From a virus, in the IMG/VR virus record IMGVR_UViG_3300017940_000002, positions 1 through 45,099 of that record: a stretch of 45,099 nucleotides of DNA. One strand, given 5' to 3'. Position 1 is the first letter of the stretch. Every line of letters begins with the position of its first letter. Below the pieces are notes generated by a model. It was not told the origin of the DNA, ran no database searches, and saw only the letters and a list, made by a program, of their open reading frames with translations. The position numbers and the translations under genes are program-made. Of this stretch, positions 21,991 through 30,926 are shown piece by piece.

Positions 21991-24513
21991 TCAATTGCAA
22001 GTACAGGTTCCAGTCGCTCCCACCACGGAAGAACAGTACCCAATCGTGGGATTCGTCCCAACCGTTTTCCAGCATGTCGCGTATCCCGCCGTGGGCGTTC
22101 CTTCTGCCGTTGGAAGGTTGTTTCCATTCGCGGTGATAACCCCCGCTGGGGTGACGTGGATAGCTTCAGCCCCATTAGCTCCGAGCGACAGCGCCGCACC
22201 CGAACTGGTGTTTATCCCAACCGCTGAGTTCGGTATTCCGTACACAGCCGAGCCTGAATTGTTGAGCAAGAACCAAGCGTTGTTCCAGCCATTGATGTTG
22301 AGCTGAGCACCGACCCATTGCCCACTGTTTGCGTTAAGTTGTACCTGATTGTTGATCGCGTCCGAGGTGCTTCCGATTGCTAGTCGAACCGGATTCGCGT
22401 AGGGAGCAACTCCAATTCCGACGTTGCCGACGTGATAGCTCGTTCCCTGATTTTTCCAATCTCCCGACGTGTCTAAATACCCGACCTGTGTGCATGAAGG
22501 CAAGCCGCCAGTCATAGTGAAAGGACACGCCAGGTAAAACCACCCGTTGCCGCTGTAATTATAAGCAGTGAAAGCCAGAGAATGCACATTTGTCCCGTCT
22601 AGTGTGCTTATGCTTGCGTAAGGGTTCGACGGATAATATGTGCTCAGGATATTAGCGACTCCTGTATTGCCACCGCCACCAAGATTGCTGATCGAGCCGA
22701 AGTCTCCCGCCCCCACTGCCTGCGGAACAATTCTCGATGTTCCCGCCATGCTTGCTGCGTTGCCATCCACAAAGCTTGCCGTGCCTAAATCCCACAGTAC
22801 AGGGTAGCCCTTCATCTGCCCGCCGCTGGCGATGGTAACTCCCGTTCCAGAGGTTCCTTCACCTACGATGCTGTACTCATTTCCGTACCAGTTCGCCGCA
22901 GTGCCAATCTGTATGAACGCTGTCGTCCCGCTGGTCCCATTGAAGGTAAACCGGAGTTTGGAATGATAAAGAGTTCCCGTGACCGCGTTGATTCCTACCT
23001 GCCCACTGCCAACAGTGTACTGCATGTCTATATCGGAATATCCAAAGCTACACGAAGATGGATTCCCGGTGTTGCAGGCAAGCTGCCAGCCAACCGTATT
23101 ACCCAAAAATTGAAGGTCGCGCATGTGACTGCGCTCCATCCATCCATTCGATGCGAGAGAGTTGTAGGTATACAATCCAACAGCGCTAGTGCCGCTGAAC
23201 CCAGAAAATACGATGCGGTCTATCTTCGGGTCGATTACGCCGTTGGTTCGTACTCCAATTTGTCCAGCAGACCCATCACCTGTGAGAGTGAACCCAGATA
23301 ACTCTCCGACCGTGGAAATCGAATAACTCGCCTCTGTCATGTAAAAAGTGGTCGATCCGGTCCGTGCAGTGATATGTACAGCGTTCGGCCCTGCTCCGAT
23401 GATGCTCTGATAGGTTGGGTCATAGCTAACGGTCGCGGAACAGGTATAGGTTCCAGGAGGGATACCCACGGTTCCATAATTTCCCGTCCCGATCAGTGCG
23501 AGCGAAGTGTTTATTTTAACACAAGCATCGCCGCCAGAGGTAATAGAATACGTGCCATTGACCAACGGGGAGGTGACTGATGTTGTTGCTGTCACCGTGG
23601 TAAACGCGCCCGTCGCACAAAACAAGTTTCCTCCCGCCGTGGTAGAACACCCATTGGCAGGTAAGGCTCCGAGCGCCGCCGCCGTTGCTACTACGAAAGC
23701 ATCTGTAGCGATCTTAGCTGTACTGTCGGCAGTGGTTTGCGTTGTGGCCGTCGTACCGTTCGGTAGCGCGGGAGTACCTGAGACATTCGCCGCCGTACCG
23801 CTTGTGTTTGCGGCGTTGTTTGGAATATCACCGCTCGTTAAGGCGCGGCAACTGAGCACCCCAGCACCGCCGCTCGAAGGCCCAGCGATTATGCAATTCT
23901 GCGCTCCGTTTGCTAGGCCAATTGTGATCGTTCCATTTGTGGTTAACGGTGACCCAGAGACAGTAAGCAAGACAGAAGGCACGGAAATTCCAACGCTGGT
24001 TATTGGTGTCCCGTAACCCGTTCCGTCTGCCTTCACATAACTTCCACCAGGAGCCCCTCCAATGGTTACCGTGGTAAACGCGCCCGTGTTTGGCGCAGTG
24101 CCCCCGATAGGGCCGGGAGATGCTGGATTGAACCTACTTCCGATAGTAATCGGCACAGCTGACTGTGCTTGGTAGTAAGCATTATACCCTGCAGCACTAA
24201 TCATCGTAACAAAATTCGTCGTGCTCCCCACATTCACATAGAATGAGTAATTCCCATTTGCATCTGCTACCGGAGTCACTGAGTAACTCAAAGCAGGATC
24301 ACTATAAGTCAGCACTGGAGTTGTACAGGTCAGCGGAAGTACCCCCGTATTTACACAGACTTGAATCGTGGACCCAGGCAACGACTTAACATAGTTGTTC
24401 GAACCAATCCCAAGCGCGATGTTTGAAATCAGCCCAGCCTGACCAACTACCTGAGGTACCAAGAGCAGCGAAGCTACAATTGTTCCCAACGTAAACAATA
24501 CTATCTTTTTCAT
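21991..24513 (-). CDS. Tail fibre/spike with N-terminal Sec signal peptide
   Basis: 840 residues, strong ribosome site GAGGTGATGG. Residues 1-26 form a classical signal peptide (MKK, hydrophobic core, cleavage likely after VVGQA). Residues 27-125 are a beta-sandwich-like module (SVTPVADANGNYSFYVNVG). GGTAPNTGAFTTVTIGG and its relatives (130-150, 300-315) are tail-fibre repeats. Residues 330-650 look like a right-handed beta-helix of serine/threonine/glycine strands. The C-terminus has a VGIGVAPYANPVRLAIG collar and an alanine/glycine-rich tip. A signal peptide on a virion protein is unexpected; in cytoplasmic assembly it would have to be tolerated or cleaved. Confidence 0.75.
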   Translation of the reverse strand: MKKIVLFTLGTIVASLLLVPQVVGQAGLISNIALGIGSNNYVKSLPGSTIQVCVNTGVLPLTCTTPVLTYSDPALSYSVTPVADANGNYSFYVNVGSTTNFVTMISAAGYNAYYQAQSAVPITIGSRFNPASPGPIGGTAPNTGAFTTVTIGGAPGGSYVKADGTGYGTPITSVGISVPSVLLTVSGSPLTTNGTITIGLANGAQNCIIAGPSSGGAGVLSCRALTSGDIPNNAANTSGTAANVSGTPALPNGTTATTQTTADSTAKIATDAFVVATAAALGALPANGCSTTAGGNLFCATGAFTTVTATTSVTSPLVNGTYSITSGGDACVKINTSLALIGTGNYGTVGIPPGTYTCSATVSYDPTYQSIIGAGPNAVHITARTGSTTFYMTEASYSISTVGELSGFTLTGDGSAGQIGVRTNGVIDPKIDRIVFSGFSGTSAVGLYTYNSLASNGWMERSHMRDLQFLGNTVGWQLACNTGNPSSCSFGYSDIDMQYTVGSGQVGINAVTGTLYHSKLRFTFNGTSGTTAFIQIGTAANWYGNEYSIVGEGTSGTGVTIASGGQMKGYPVLWDLGTASFVDGNAASMAGTSRIVPQAVGAGDFGSISNLGGGGNTGVANILSTYYPSNPYASISTLDGTNVHSLAFTAYNYSGNGWFYLACPFTMTGGLPSCTQVGYLDTSGDWKNQGTSYHVGNVGIGVAPYANPVRLAIGSTSDAINNQVQLNANSGQWVGAQLNINGWNNAWFLLNNSGSAVYGIPNSAVGINTSSGAALSLGANGAEAIHVTPAGVITANGNNLPTAEGTPTAGYATCWKTVGTNPTIGYCSSVVGATGTCTCN
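24479..24499. promoter_or_regulatory. Dispersed 21-bp palindrome, copy 3
   Basis: On + strand: left arm ATTGTTCCC, centre AAC, right arm GTAAACAAT. It lies in the signal-peptide codons of the tail-fibre gene, starting 14 nt inside the ORF. Confidence 0.6.
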
Positions 24514-24522
24514 TCCATCACC

Positions 24523-24915
24523 TCAGTGAATAAACAGGGTTAACTTCGCGCTTGCTGCCGTAGCCTTCATTGTAATTTGAGAGCTAGTTGCTGGTACAGA
24601 GCCTGTGTAAAGATCGCAGGGGGAGTCCTTCTGCTTTATATCCGTCCCCACCGGAACCGACCCGAGGTTGTGGGTCACAACGAAGTCGGTGTTCGGAGTT
24701 GCAGGGGTAGTCACAGTGATCCAAGTCCCCTTGATATTTCCAGACGAACCTGGATTCGACGCCTGCGAAACCGGAGCATTTGGTGTTGCCCCTGCGGGCT
24801 GCCCAAACTCGATCCCGCTATTTACAACCGTCTCCAGATCAGAGAACCGCTTGCGGGTGTGAATATCAACCTGCTTCCCCTGATTCCCAAGGGCCAAATT
24901 AGCATTAAAGCGCAT
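24523..24915 (-). CDS. Minor tail protein with THNLG beta module
   Basis: 130 residues from the ATG at 24915, chosen because GGGGAGG lies just upstream. It overlaps the end of the beta-propeller gene by 11 bp. The second half (VTTPATPNTDFVVTHNLGSV) is a beta-sandwich motif common in phage tail-fibre and baseplate proteins. The N-terminus is helical and has two lysine-rich segments. It sits between the propeller and the fibre and may link them. Confidence 0.65.
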   Translation of the reverse strand: MRFNANLALGNQGKQVDIHTRKRFSDLETVVNSGIEFGQPAGATPNAPVSQASNPGSSGNIKGTWITVTTPATPNTDFVVTHNLGSVPVGTDIKQKDSPCDLYTGSVPATSSQITMKATAASAKLTLFIH

Positions 24916-26635
24916 TTTTAACCTCCCCACTCTGTGAGTAAATCGGAGCATAACTACTCATCTCGAAGGGAACGCCTGCTTCGCCGCTCAACTCCATTGT
25001 GATGTAGATCGACGGCAGGTTCACCGGAAGCACAATCTTCTGAGTCTGACCTGATCCTGTTCCAGGCAAGGTTGTAAGCAAGGGGAAGGTGGGGGAGTTT
25101 ACACAAGTACCCCCGCTCTCATTAGTGAACACTACCTGCATCCCAACTTCCCCATTATCCTTGTAGGTCAAACGTAGTTTCTTGGTAGAATTCTCGTGCC
25201 TTGGGTCGCCATAATCCATCTCCCCAGTTGTCAAGCTCCATGGCTGCTCACTCCATCCTGAGAAATCAAACAAGAAAAGGCTTCCATCAATGTTACCCAC
25301 AGCCACGGATGGAAATGGATTCGGATTATCAAGTGATTCCCACGAAGTTGTCGGGGAATACTGATCCCATGCCAACTTCATATCAATCCACCTGAGATCA
25401 CTATCCAAAATAAACTCATTAACGCAGTTCGGCTTTCCAGCCGTACTCCACCTCGTCCAGGTCATATCATCAATATGGTAAACCCAAATTGCTATACCAG
25501 GGATGAACAACCAGTAAGCATTGTAGGGATTACCATTAACCGACGTAGACACATAGGCAAAGACAGAGTAGGGATCAACAAGTGATATGTCACTGAAGAT
25601 CAGGGTTCGTGCTCCTAGCCGGGCCCTCCCCTGGAACGGCGTGTCCCCAATCGGAACACTGGTAGTCCCATCAAACGAATTTACATTATCCTGCCCAACA
25701 TAATAGCAGGTACTCTCCCCATTCGCCGCAAGCGATCGTGGAATCACAAGCCCCTTCGATCTGGCTGAGAGCGGCTGAATATCAAATGGAGCCGCTGCAT
25801 TTCCAGTTAGACTTAGTTGGTTGATGCCAGCCTGCTGGAAGATGAATCCATACTGAAAGAGCTTGATACATCCGGTGATCGGACCAAGATCGTTGTAGAG
25901 ATCGTCCTGCCCAGAATCAAATGAAGTCCAGTCTTGCCCATCCCCAGCCCCACTCCACTGAATCCTCTGGTAAGCATGGGACCCTTGAGTAATCAAATTA
26001 CAAGCTACAAGATGATTCCCAAGCTCGAAGAGGTAATTTGCCGCAGGAGCATTGAGTAGATTGTTTGCTTGATTTACATAAGCAGGAACCGGACCCACCG
26101 CTGCGCCGTCCCACATCCAGATTGGATCAATCCCTTGGGAGAAATAGAGCTTCTGTCCTACCACCGCATACGACATCACAGAAGTGGAAATCCCATTCTG
26201 AGGCCCGAACAACCGATTCCACTCCCCACCAACATAATAATACATCTGAGTTGGGGTGTTTGCCACCTGAACTCTCTCATCCTGAGCGGTGAAGAAGTCA
26301 AAGATACCAATCCAAGGCTCTGTCAGCCCTGCCCAATAGGAATCAGCGTTTGCCCAAGTAGCTCCTGCGGGAGCGGCGTCCCAAGCAGTCGCGGCTAGTA
26401 GTGGATTACTCCAGATAACCAGATTAGGAACTGGTGGAATCCCAGTGCCCCCGCCATAGGAAATAAAAGCGGGCCGGACCCTGGCCTTCCCAAGCCGAAA
26501 CATTATATTCAATGCGTCGGAGAAGCCACCCAACTGAGCAATCATCTCAGTTGGAAGCTCGCTCTGGATACCCCCAAAAGGCCCGAGGATTGGGTACTCA
26601 GGAAGCTCGCCGTTCTTCATACCTTGTTGATCCAT
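24905..26635 (-). CDS. Beta-propeller tail hub / stabilisation protein (P22 gp10-like)
   Basis: 576 residues. After an N-terminal PFGGIQSELP segment the protein is almost wholly beta, with repeated aromatic strands of the kind W-x-W-D (MYYYVGGEWNRLF, KLYFSQGIDPIWMWDG, TSFDSGQDDLYND, NVNSFDGTTSVP, AYWLFIPGIAIWVYH). That is the pattern of podovirus tail-hub beta-propellers. The C-terminal 80 residues (LRLTYKDNGEVGMQVVF) form an added beta domain. It is likely to plug or extend the tail tube. Confidence 0.7.
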   Translation of the reverse strand: MDQQGMKNGELPEYPILGPFGGIQSELPTEMIAQLGGFSDALNIMFRLGKARVRPAFISYGGGTGIPPVPNLVIWSNPLLAATAWDAAPAGATWANADSYWAGLTEPWIGIFDFFTAQDERVQVANTPTQMYYYVGGEWNRLFGPQNGISTSVMSYAVVGQKLYFSQGIDPIWMWDGAAVGPVPAYVNQANNLLNAPAANYLFELGNHLVACNLITQGSHAYQRIQWSGAGDGQDWTSFDSGQDDLYNDLGPITGCIKLFQYGFIFQQAGINQLSLTGNAAAPFDIQPLSARSKGLVIPRSLAANGESTCYYVGQDNVNSFDGTTSVPIGDTPFQGRARLGARTLIFSDISLVDPYSVFAYVSTSVNGNPYNAYWLFIPGIAIWVYHIDDMTWTRWSTAGKPNCVNEFILDSDLRWIDMKLAWDQYSPTTSWESLDNPNPFPSVAVGNIDGSLFLFDFSGWSEQPWSLTTGEMDYGDPRHENSTKKLRLTYKDNGEVGMQVVFTNESGGTCVNSPTFPLLTTLPGTGSGQTQKIVLPVNLPSIYITMELSGEAGVPFEMSSYAPIYSQSGEVKNAL

Positions 26636-26665
26636 CGAGTTCCTTGATTACGAAGTAGCCAAAGA

Positions 26666-27454
26666 TTAGCTAGAAATTCCGACTGCGATCCAGTAAACTG
26701 CCACAGCTGTGGAGTTGAAGGTAATTCCACTAGTGCTTGGTGGTGTGGTAGATGAAATATTACAGGACCCATTCAAGCCAACCGCAGTAATCACCGGAGT
26801 TGCTAAGTATGGGACTGTGAAGGTAATTGCAGGTGATCCCCCCGATCCTGAGAGTCCACCCTGAATGGTAAGGAATGTAAGTGGTGCTCCCGCAGAATTG
26901 AATGTGTTGGGGATTTTTACCACAAGTGTATTAGCTCCGTAGGTAACTGATTGCGGAGCTACATTTGCCTGGGCTGCCTGAACATATCCAGTCGATGCAA
27001 TTACAGTTGGGGTTAAGATTCCAATAGCCTGAGTAACAGTAGGAGTTGTAGGTAGGTCTGCCCCAGGACCACTCGTAATCTGCGGGCTTTGGAGTCCAAC
27101 AAGGGCAGGAAGCACCAGCGGCCCAGGACTTGTTGGAGGAATCGCAGCCAGCGCAGCTACAATTGCAGCTTGCAACGTGGTGTTCGATTCGGAAATGTTC
27201 GCCAGAATTAGCGGGGTAATCTCGCTAAAGGTTCCACCGATGTTGTAAATCTTCCCAGTGGTAGAGTCGATAAAAGGCGCCCCATAGAAGTTTGTCTCAT
27301 ACCCAAGAGCTTCAGCCGCTGCTACCGTAATTCCAGAAAGATTCGCAATCCTCTGTGCGATATCCTGTTTGAAGTTCCTTATATCCAAAGCACCCTGGCT
27401 GATCGCCTGAGTATCCGGTGGGAATGTAATATCGTAAATCTCGCTGAAAGCCAT
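26666..27454 (-). CDS. Beta-rich tail appendage protein
   Basis: 262 residues. Its ATG overlaps the ATP-grasp stop (TAATG). The N-terminal FPPDTQAISQGALDIRNFKQDIAQRI is a helical attachment module, followed by GTFSEITP and a long Ala/Pro/Thr-rich region. The last 100 residues form a beta sandwich (NTLVVKIPNTF, AITFTVPYLATPVI). It is a likely fibre or decoration protein of the tail. Confidence 0.6.
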   Translation of the reverse strand: MAFSEIYDITFPPDTQAISQGALDIRNFKQDIAQRIANLSGITVAAAEALGYETNFYGAPFIDSTTGKIYNIGGTFSEITPLILANISESNTTLQAAIVAALAAIPPTSPGPLVLPALVGLQSPQITSGPGADLPTTPTVTQAIGILTPTVIASTGYVQAAQANVAPQSVTYGANTLVVKIPNTFNSAGAPLTFLTIQGGLSGSGGSPAITFTVPYLATPVITAVGLNGSCNISSTTPPSTSGITFNSTAVAVYWIAVGISS

Positions 27455-28833
27455 TAGATCAACCCTTCTTCGTATTCTTCAATACGAGCACCTATGTCGG
27501 TACGATACTTCATCCCCGGCAAGTAGATGTTTTCCTTGATGTATTTAATCAAGGACTTACGAACTGATTTGATCGAAGCGCCACGATTGGTAACAGTGAG
27601 AAGGTAGCCATTCTTCGTAACCACCTTGTAGCAGGCTTCGCCACTCTCTTCGTCAACGGTGAACTCGAAATTGTATAGATGGATGTGTTCCCTCTGTTCC
27701 TCTGAGAATTGCCCACCCTCTTCGGTAGAAGGCTGTCCATCCTTCGGATTCAGGAGCCAGAGGCGCTCTCCTAGAGAAGTTGCCTTCTCCTCAACATCCA
27801 TCTCACAGGGGAACGGCTTCGCCACAACACACATCACCATTCCAACTCCCTCATGAATCTGGAGTCCCTCGGCAGGAGCAGTTCCCCGCGCACAGTGTTC
27901 GATCACTTCGCCAGGATCACTCACCATCCCCTCGATCATTACGTAAGAGGTAGAAGGAATCCCAAACCTCATCGTCGGCTCCAGCGCCACTATCCCATTT
28001 GGGTCATCCAAATCCACAATGCAATTGATGTCAAACACACCATGGAACTTAATATCACGGAGCTTCTCAACAATTCCAGGTCGCCCGATAATAGAATTGA
28101 AAAGAGGATTGCTGTCGTCAACGCCAATAAAAGTGGTCCCCATCTCACCGCAGGTTTCGCCGGTTCCACCATCAGCCTCCTTCTTCTCCTCGAAGTTTAG
28201 GAATCCGACTATTCTTCCATCCTGATTGCGAAGGAAATCACTACCATTAAAAAAAGCAGAGGCAGCGACTTCAAGTCCTTCAACAACTTCCATGACATCA
28301 CAATCAAAGGCTCCATACTCCTGTGGGTTCCAACTACGCTTAAGTTCGTCGAGGTGGAAAAGCATATCGACTGAGCCGACGAACTTACCAAGATGATTGA
28401 TTGATTTCGGGGCGTCGCCGTTCTGTTTGAGAATCCACTGCCGCTCTGCGTGATTCTGAACGAAACGCTGAATTGAGTCGATGGAGGTGAAGTTCTTTGA
28501 GAACGGTTGCTTGAACCCAAGCTCTTTGAACCAGGACTGATTCAGCTGCCGATCATTCTCCAGCCTATCCCCTTCGGCGCAGCCACCAAACACAAGCTCA
28601 CCCCGAGAGCGGAGCCAATCCTGCAAGCGTCCGAAGGAGCAAGAGTCGAATATCCAAACGAAATTCTTTCCAAGGAAATCAAACCAATCCTCAGTTTGGG
28701 CGACAATCCCCTTCCCAATCGACCGACTCGCCTTGTCTTGGATGAACATCACCACGTTATGCTGCTTAACATGGGAGAGGTAGCTCGCCAGATCGAGAGT
28801 TTCTCCATACTCGGAATAAAAGATAAATTCCAT
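27454..28833 (-). CDS. PurD-like ATP-grasp ligase in the virion module
   Basis: 459 residues from the ATG at 28833, one base after the stop of the L,D-transpeptidase-like gene. PurD (phosphoribosylamine-glycine ligase) domains can be followed along the chain: FGGCAEGDRLENDRQ at 82-96, the lysine strand WILKQNGDA, the glutamate strand VMEVVEGLEVAASAFFNG, then FEEKKEADGGTGETCGEMGT, which corresponds to the DHKR..DGDKGPNTGGMG segment. The Mg-binding VALEPTMRFGIPST follows. The C-terminal LPGMKYRTDIGARI matches PurD's FxGMxYRxDIG. The N-terminal GGREHA signature of true PurD is missing, so the substrate may differ. It could be an auxiliary purine gene or an amide ligase acting on cell wall or virion. 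Confidence 0.75.
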   Translation of the reverse strand: MEFIFYSEYGETLDLASYLSHVKQHNVVMFIQDKASRSIGKGIVAQTEDWFDFLGKNFVWIFDSCSFGRLQDWLRSRGELVFGGCAEGDRLENDRQLNQSWFKELGFKQPFSKNFTSIDSIQRFVQNHAERQWILKQNGDAPKSINHLGKFVGSVDMLFHLDELKRSWNPQEYGAFDCDVMEVVEGLEVAASAFFNGSDFLRNQDGRIVGFLNFEEKKEADGGTGETCGEMGTTFIGVDDSNPLFNSIIGRPGIVEKLRDIKFHGVFDINCIVDLDDPNGIVALEPTMRFGIPSTSYVMIEGMVSDPGEVIEHCARGTAPAEGLQIHEGVGMVMCVVAKPFPCEMDVEEKATSLGERLWLLNPKDGQPSTEEGGQFSEEQREHIHLYNFEFTVDEESGEACYKVVTKNGYLLTVTNRGASIKSVRKSLIKYIKENIYLPGMKYRTDIGARIEEYEEGLI

Positions 28834-28834
28834 A

Positions 28835-29230
28835 TCACACTTCCAAGTTTGCGTGGTACATATCAACTACAAGAAGATCTCGATCTCCAGAGTACCAAAT
28901 TCTCTGTCGAACATTCCGAGGAAGAATGATACATCCCTCAGAAGCAGCCCCTGGATGTTCAATTGAATCACCGTGGATCAGGAAGCCACTTCGTCCGAAC
29001 ATTTGATTAGTGGGATCAGGTACCAACCTCAAGACAAATGGACCGTGCTTTGGATCATCAAACGGAGGACCAGTGATCGTATAGTACCCGCAAGGGAGTG
29101 GCCCAACATCAGGGATTTCCTGCATGTTAGGCTTATTCTTCCCATTCGGCTCTGCACCACTATAGCCGGTGGCTGCGGGCTCAGGATCACCGTGCCACAT
29201 ATCACCTGTTAGTTGGGAGAATGTCCACAT
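28835..29230 (-). CDS. Tlde1/DUF2778-like L,D-transpeptidase-fold enzyme
   Basis: 131 residues, TAATG-coupled to the gene upstream. The sequence GYSGAEPNGKNKPNMQEIPD, GPLPCGYYTITGPP, FVLRLVPDPTNQMFGRSGF and the catalytic segment HGDSIEHPGAASEGCII follow the DUF2778/Tlde1 family. There a histidine and a cysteine of a YkuD-type fold exchange or cut peptidoglycan cross-links. There is no signal peptide, so it would reach the wall through the virion or after holin opening. It is the best candidate for the phage's cell-wall enzyme, whether virion-associated or as endolysin. Confidence 0.78.
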   Translation of the reverse strand: MWTFSQLTGDMWHGDPEPAATGYSGAEPNGKNKPNMQEIPDVGPLPCGYYTITGPPFDDPKHGPFVLRLVPDPTNQMFGRSGFLIHGDSIEHPGAASEGCIILPRNVRQRIWYSGDRDLLVVDMYHANLEV

Positions 29231-29517
29231 TACTTGATGTAAACCTTAACCTTTCCAGTCGATCCAGCAGTGAGTTGGGAGAGATAGAGACCATTCAATG
29301 TCCAATTAACCTTTCCGCTTCTAACCTCTTCATTATCAGAGGCCCCATGAGCTTGCCAGATCACCTTTCCCACCCCATTCGAGACAGTGCAGGTATCTGT
29401 GACTGTGGTATACCCCACAAACTCAAAATGCTCAACCTGAACATTGTTCAAGCCAAGGACTGGGGTTGTGGTAACAGTGTCAAGAGTCCAAGGATTTGTT
29501 GATGGATCGTTTGCCAT
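29230..29517 (-). CDS. Small beta-rich virion protein
   Basis: 95 residues, strong AAGGAGAGAAA ribosome site. Alternating beta strands (VEHFEFVGYTTVTDTCTVSNG, GKVNWTLNGLYLSQL) and no helix suggest a small sandwich. It lies directly before the Tlde1-like gene in the late operon. It may be a head-decoration or tail-completion protein; no family is recognised. Confidence 0.6.
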   Translation of the reverse strand: MANDPSTNPWTLDTVTTTPVLGLNNVQVEHFEFVGYTTVTDTCTVSNGVGKVIWQAHGASDNEEVRSGKVNWTLNGLYLSQLTAGSTGKVKVYIK

Positions 29518-29612
29518 TTTCTCTCCTTACTTCTTACTTCGTGTTGATAAATCTGATGATGCGAAGCTGCATAGCAAACATCAAGCATAAAATTGCTGCT
29601 GCGAAGCAGCGG

Positions 29613-29996
29613 CTAAAGAGAACAAACTGCTTTGTCATAATCACCCCAATCAACTCCCAGCCTCATCGCAAGCGTGGCTTCAAGATCAGTTGCAACGGTG
29701 TGTGCCTTAAAATAAGGAGCCTGTGGGTTATCTCCCGGCTCGCTAAAATCCCCTGGACGGCGGGACTCCTCATACTGAATATCATACCGATCAATCTCAT
29801 CAATCAAGATTTCTTGATGGGTGATCTGAAGATACTCAGCAAGTTCGTGGAAAGCTACGAGGGCCTCGTACCTCCAGTCTCCCATCTCACTTACCCTAAT
29901 CTGTAGCTTCCCATCCCTAGAGTCAATCCAGTAATCACCAACAGTTGGGTACCGCTGCTGATCGTGGGGAATCGTTTTGATTTCGATGTTGAGCAT
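29613..29996 (-). CDS. HELxE-containing phage protein (metalloprotease-like)
   Basis: 127 residues, ribosome site AAGGGG. ALVAFHELAEYLQITHQEI contains H-E-x-x-E on a helix, followed by DEIDRYDIQYEE and PGDNPQAPYFKAH...ATDLEATLAMRLGVDW. This is a recurrent phage family with the HE(L/I)xE helix and a distal histidine; the layout resembles a minimal zinc-peptidase, but the third ligand is unproven. The 95-bp gap behind it contains the hairpin gctgc-gaa-gcagc (29598-29610). Confidence 0.6.
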   Translation of the reverse strand: MLNIEIKTIPHDQQRYPTVGDYWIDSRDGKLQIRVSEMGDWRYEALVAFHELAEYLQITHQEILIDEIDRYDIQYEESRRPGDFSEPGDNPQAPYFKAHTVATDLEATLAMRLGVDWGDYDKAVCSL

Positions 29997-30021
29997 TTTA
30001 TCCCCTTACAAGCCAGGAAGT

Positions 30022-30483
30022 TTAGGTTCCTGAAAGAGTCCCACCTACATTTCCGAGGACATACCAAATTCCATTATATGCCTCAAGGATGACGTAGTTT
30101 CCAATTGTAGCGGTAAAAGTGATCACATTCTTCGACCCATTGATGTAGCCATGCCCTGCGGTTCCCACAGTAATCACGGCAACCTGTGCGGTAGTAAGAA
30201 GAATCGTAAGAACCTTCCCATCATCTCCACCCTGCATTGTCTGCCCGCCGAGGCCGGTGGGAAACTGGGTTGCCTGAGCAGTCGGAGGAACTGGGGAACC
30301 TGCAATCGGAGGAATCAGGGTATATGCCCCTGTTGCGGTATTAGCAATAACCTGAAGTCCTCCCGGAGCCGAGGATGGAAGTGAGTTATCAGAGCTAGTA
30401 ATCGCCCCAGTTGCCCCTGTGATCGGGGCTAAGACCTGATCCATGAATACCGACCTAACCCCTCTAAAAAATGAAACTGACAT
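30022..30483 (-). CDS. Beta-rich head or neck protein, unknown
   Basis: 153 residues with GGAG upstream. The first 18 residues are amphipathic and basic (SFFRGVRSVFMDQVL). The rest is Gly/Thr/Ala-rich with strands (KVLTILLTTAQVAVITVG, NVITFTATIGNYVILEAYNG), resembling trimeric decoration or fibre-head proteins. The 184-bp gap behind it (30484-30667) shows no gene. Confidence 0.58.
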   Translation of the reverse strand: MSVSFFRGVRSVFMDQVLAPITGATGAITSSDNSLPSSAPGGLQVIANTATGAYTLIPPIAGSPVPPTAQATQFPTGLGGQTMQGGDDGKVLTILLTTAQVAVITVGTAGHGYINGSKNVITFTATIGNYVILEAYNGIWYVLGNVGGTLSGT

Positions 30484-30667
30484 CTCAATTCTCCTGCGCC
30501 TCAGCGCCCAATCTCCTCCAGAGGAGGGTTAAAATCGTGTCACTAGCCCTGATCGGGCACCTACCTACTTGGCGATGGTAAGACTAGGTACCCAGAATCA
30601 GGTCCGACGGGTGAGCCTGATTGCCAAAACCCAGACCCCACCGCAATTAGTGGGGCTTATGACACGA

Positions 30668-30925
30668 TTATGGAATAGGTGGTTCCGGTTCATTCGTACT
30701 CCCTCGGAGTTTTTCTGCTACCTGCGCCTCTTCTGGGCTATCAGTAAGGGCGTCTTGGATCTGAGTATCTCGGGCCCAAGCCTCTGGGTTATCCCAGCAC
30801 TTCTCACAGAGAAGAAGCCCGTTCTGCCAATTCAACTGCGAGATTCTACACTCACAGTCGCATCTCTGACAACGGTGCCAGGGGTCACCCATAATCGCGC
30901 TGTGACGTAGATAACCCCTTGCCAT
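30668..30925 (-). CDS. Small zinc-ribbon protein of the late operon
   Basis: 85 residues. HRCQRCDCECRISQLNWQNG...LLCEKCWDNPE contains C-x2-C and C-x2-C pairs that form a treble-clef-like ribbon. It is found in many tailed phages beside capsid genes. The C-terminus is acidic and proline-rich. No precise role is known. Confidence 0.72.
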   Translation of the reverse strand: MARGYLRHSAIMGDPWHRCQRCDCECRISQLNWQNGLLLCEKCWDNPEAWARDTQIQDALTDSPEEAQVAEKLRGSTNEPEPPIP

Positions 30926-30926
30926 G

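Noticed and set aside
23507-24016. 169-residue + strand ORF
   Set aside because: Antisense shadow of the tail-fibre gene.
30484-30667. + strand ORF starting 30569
   Set aside because: No ribosome site; mostly antisense to a zinc-ribbon gene.
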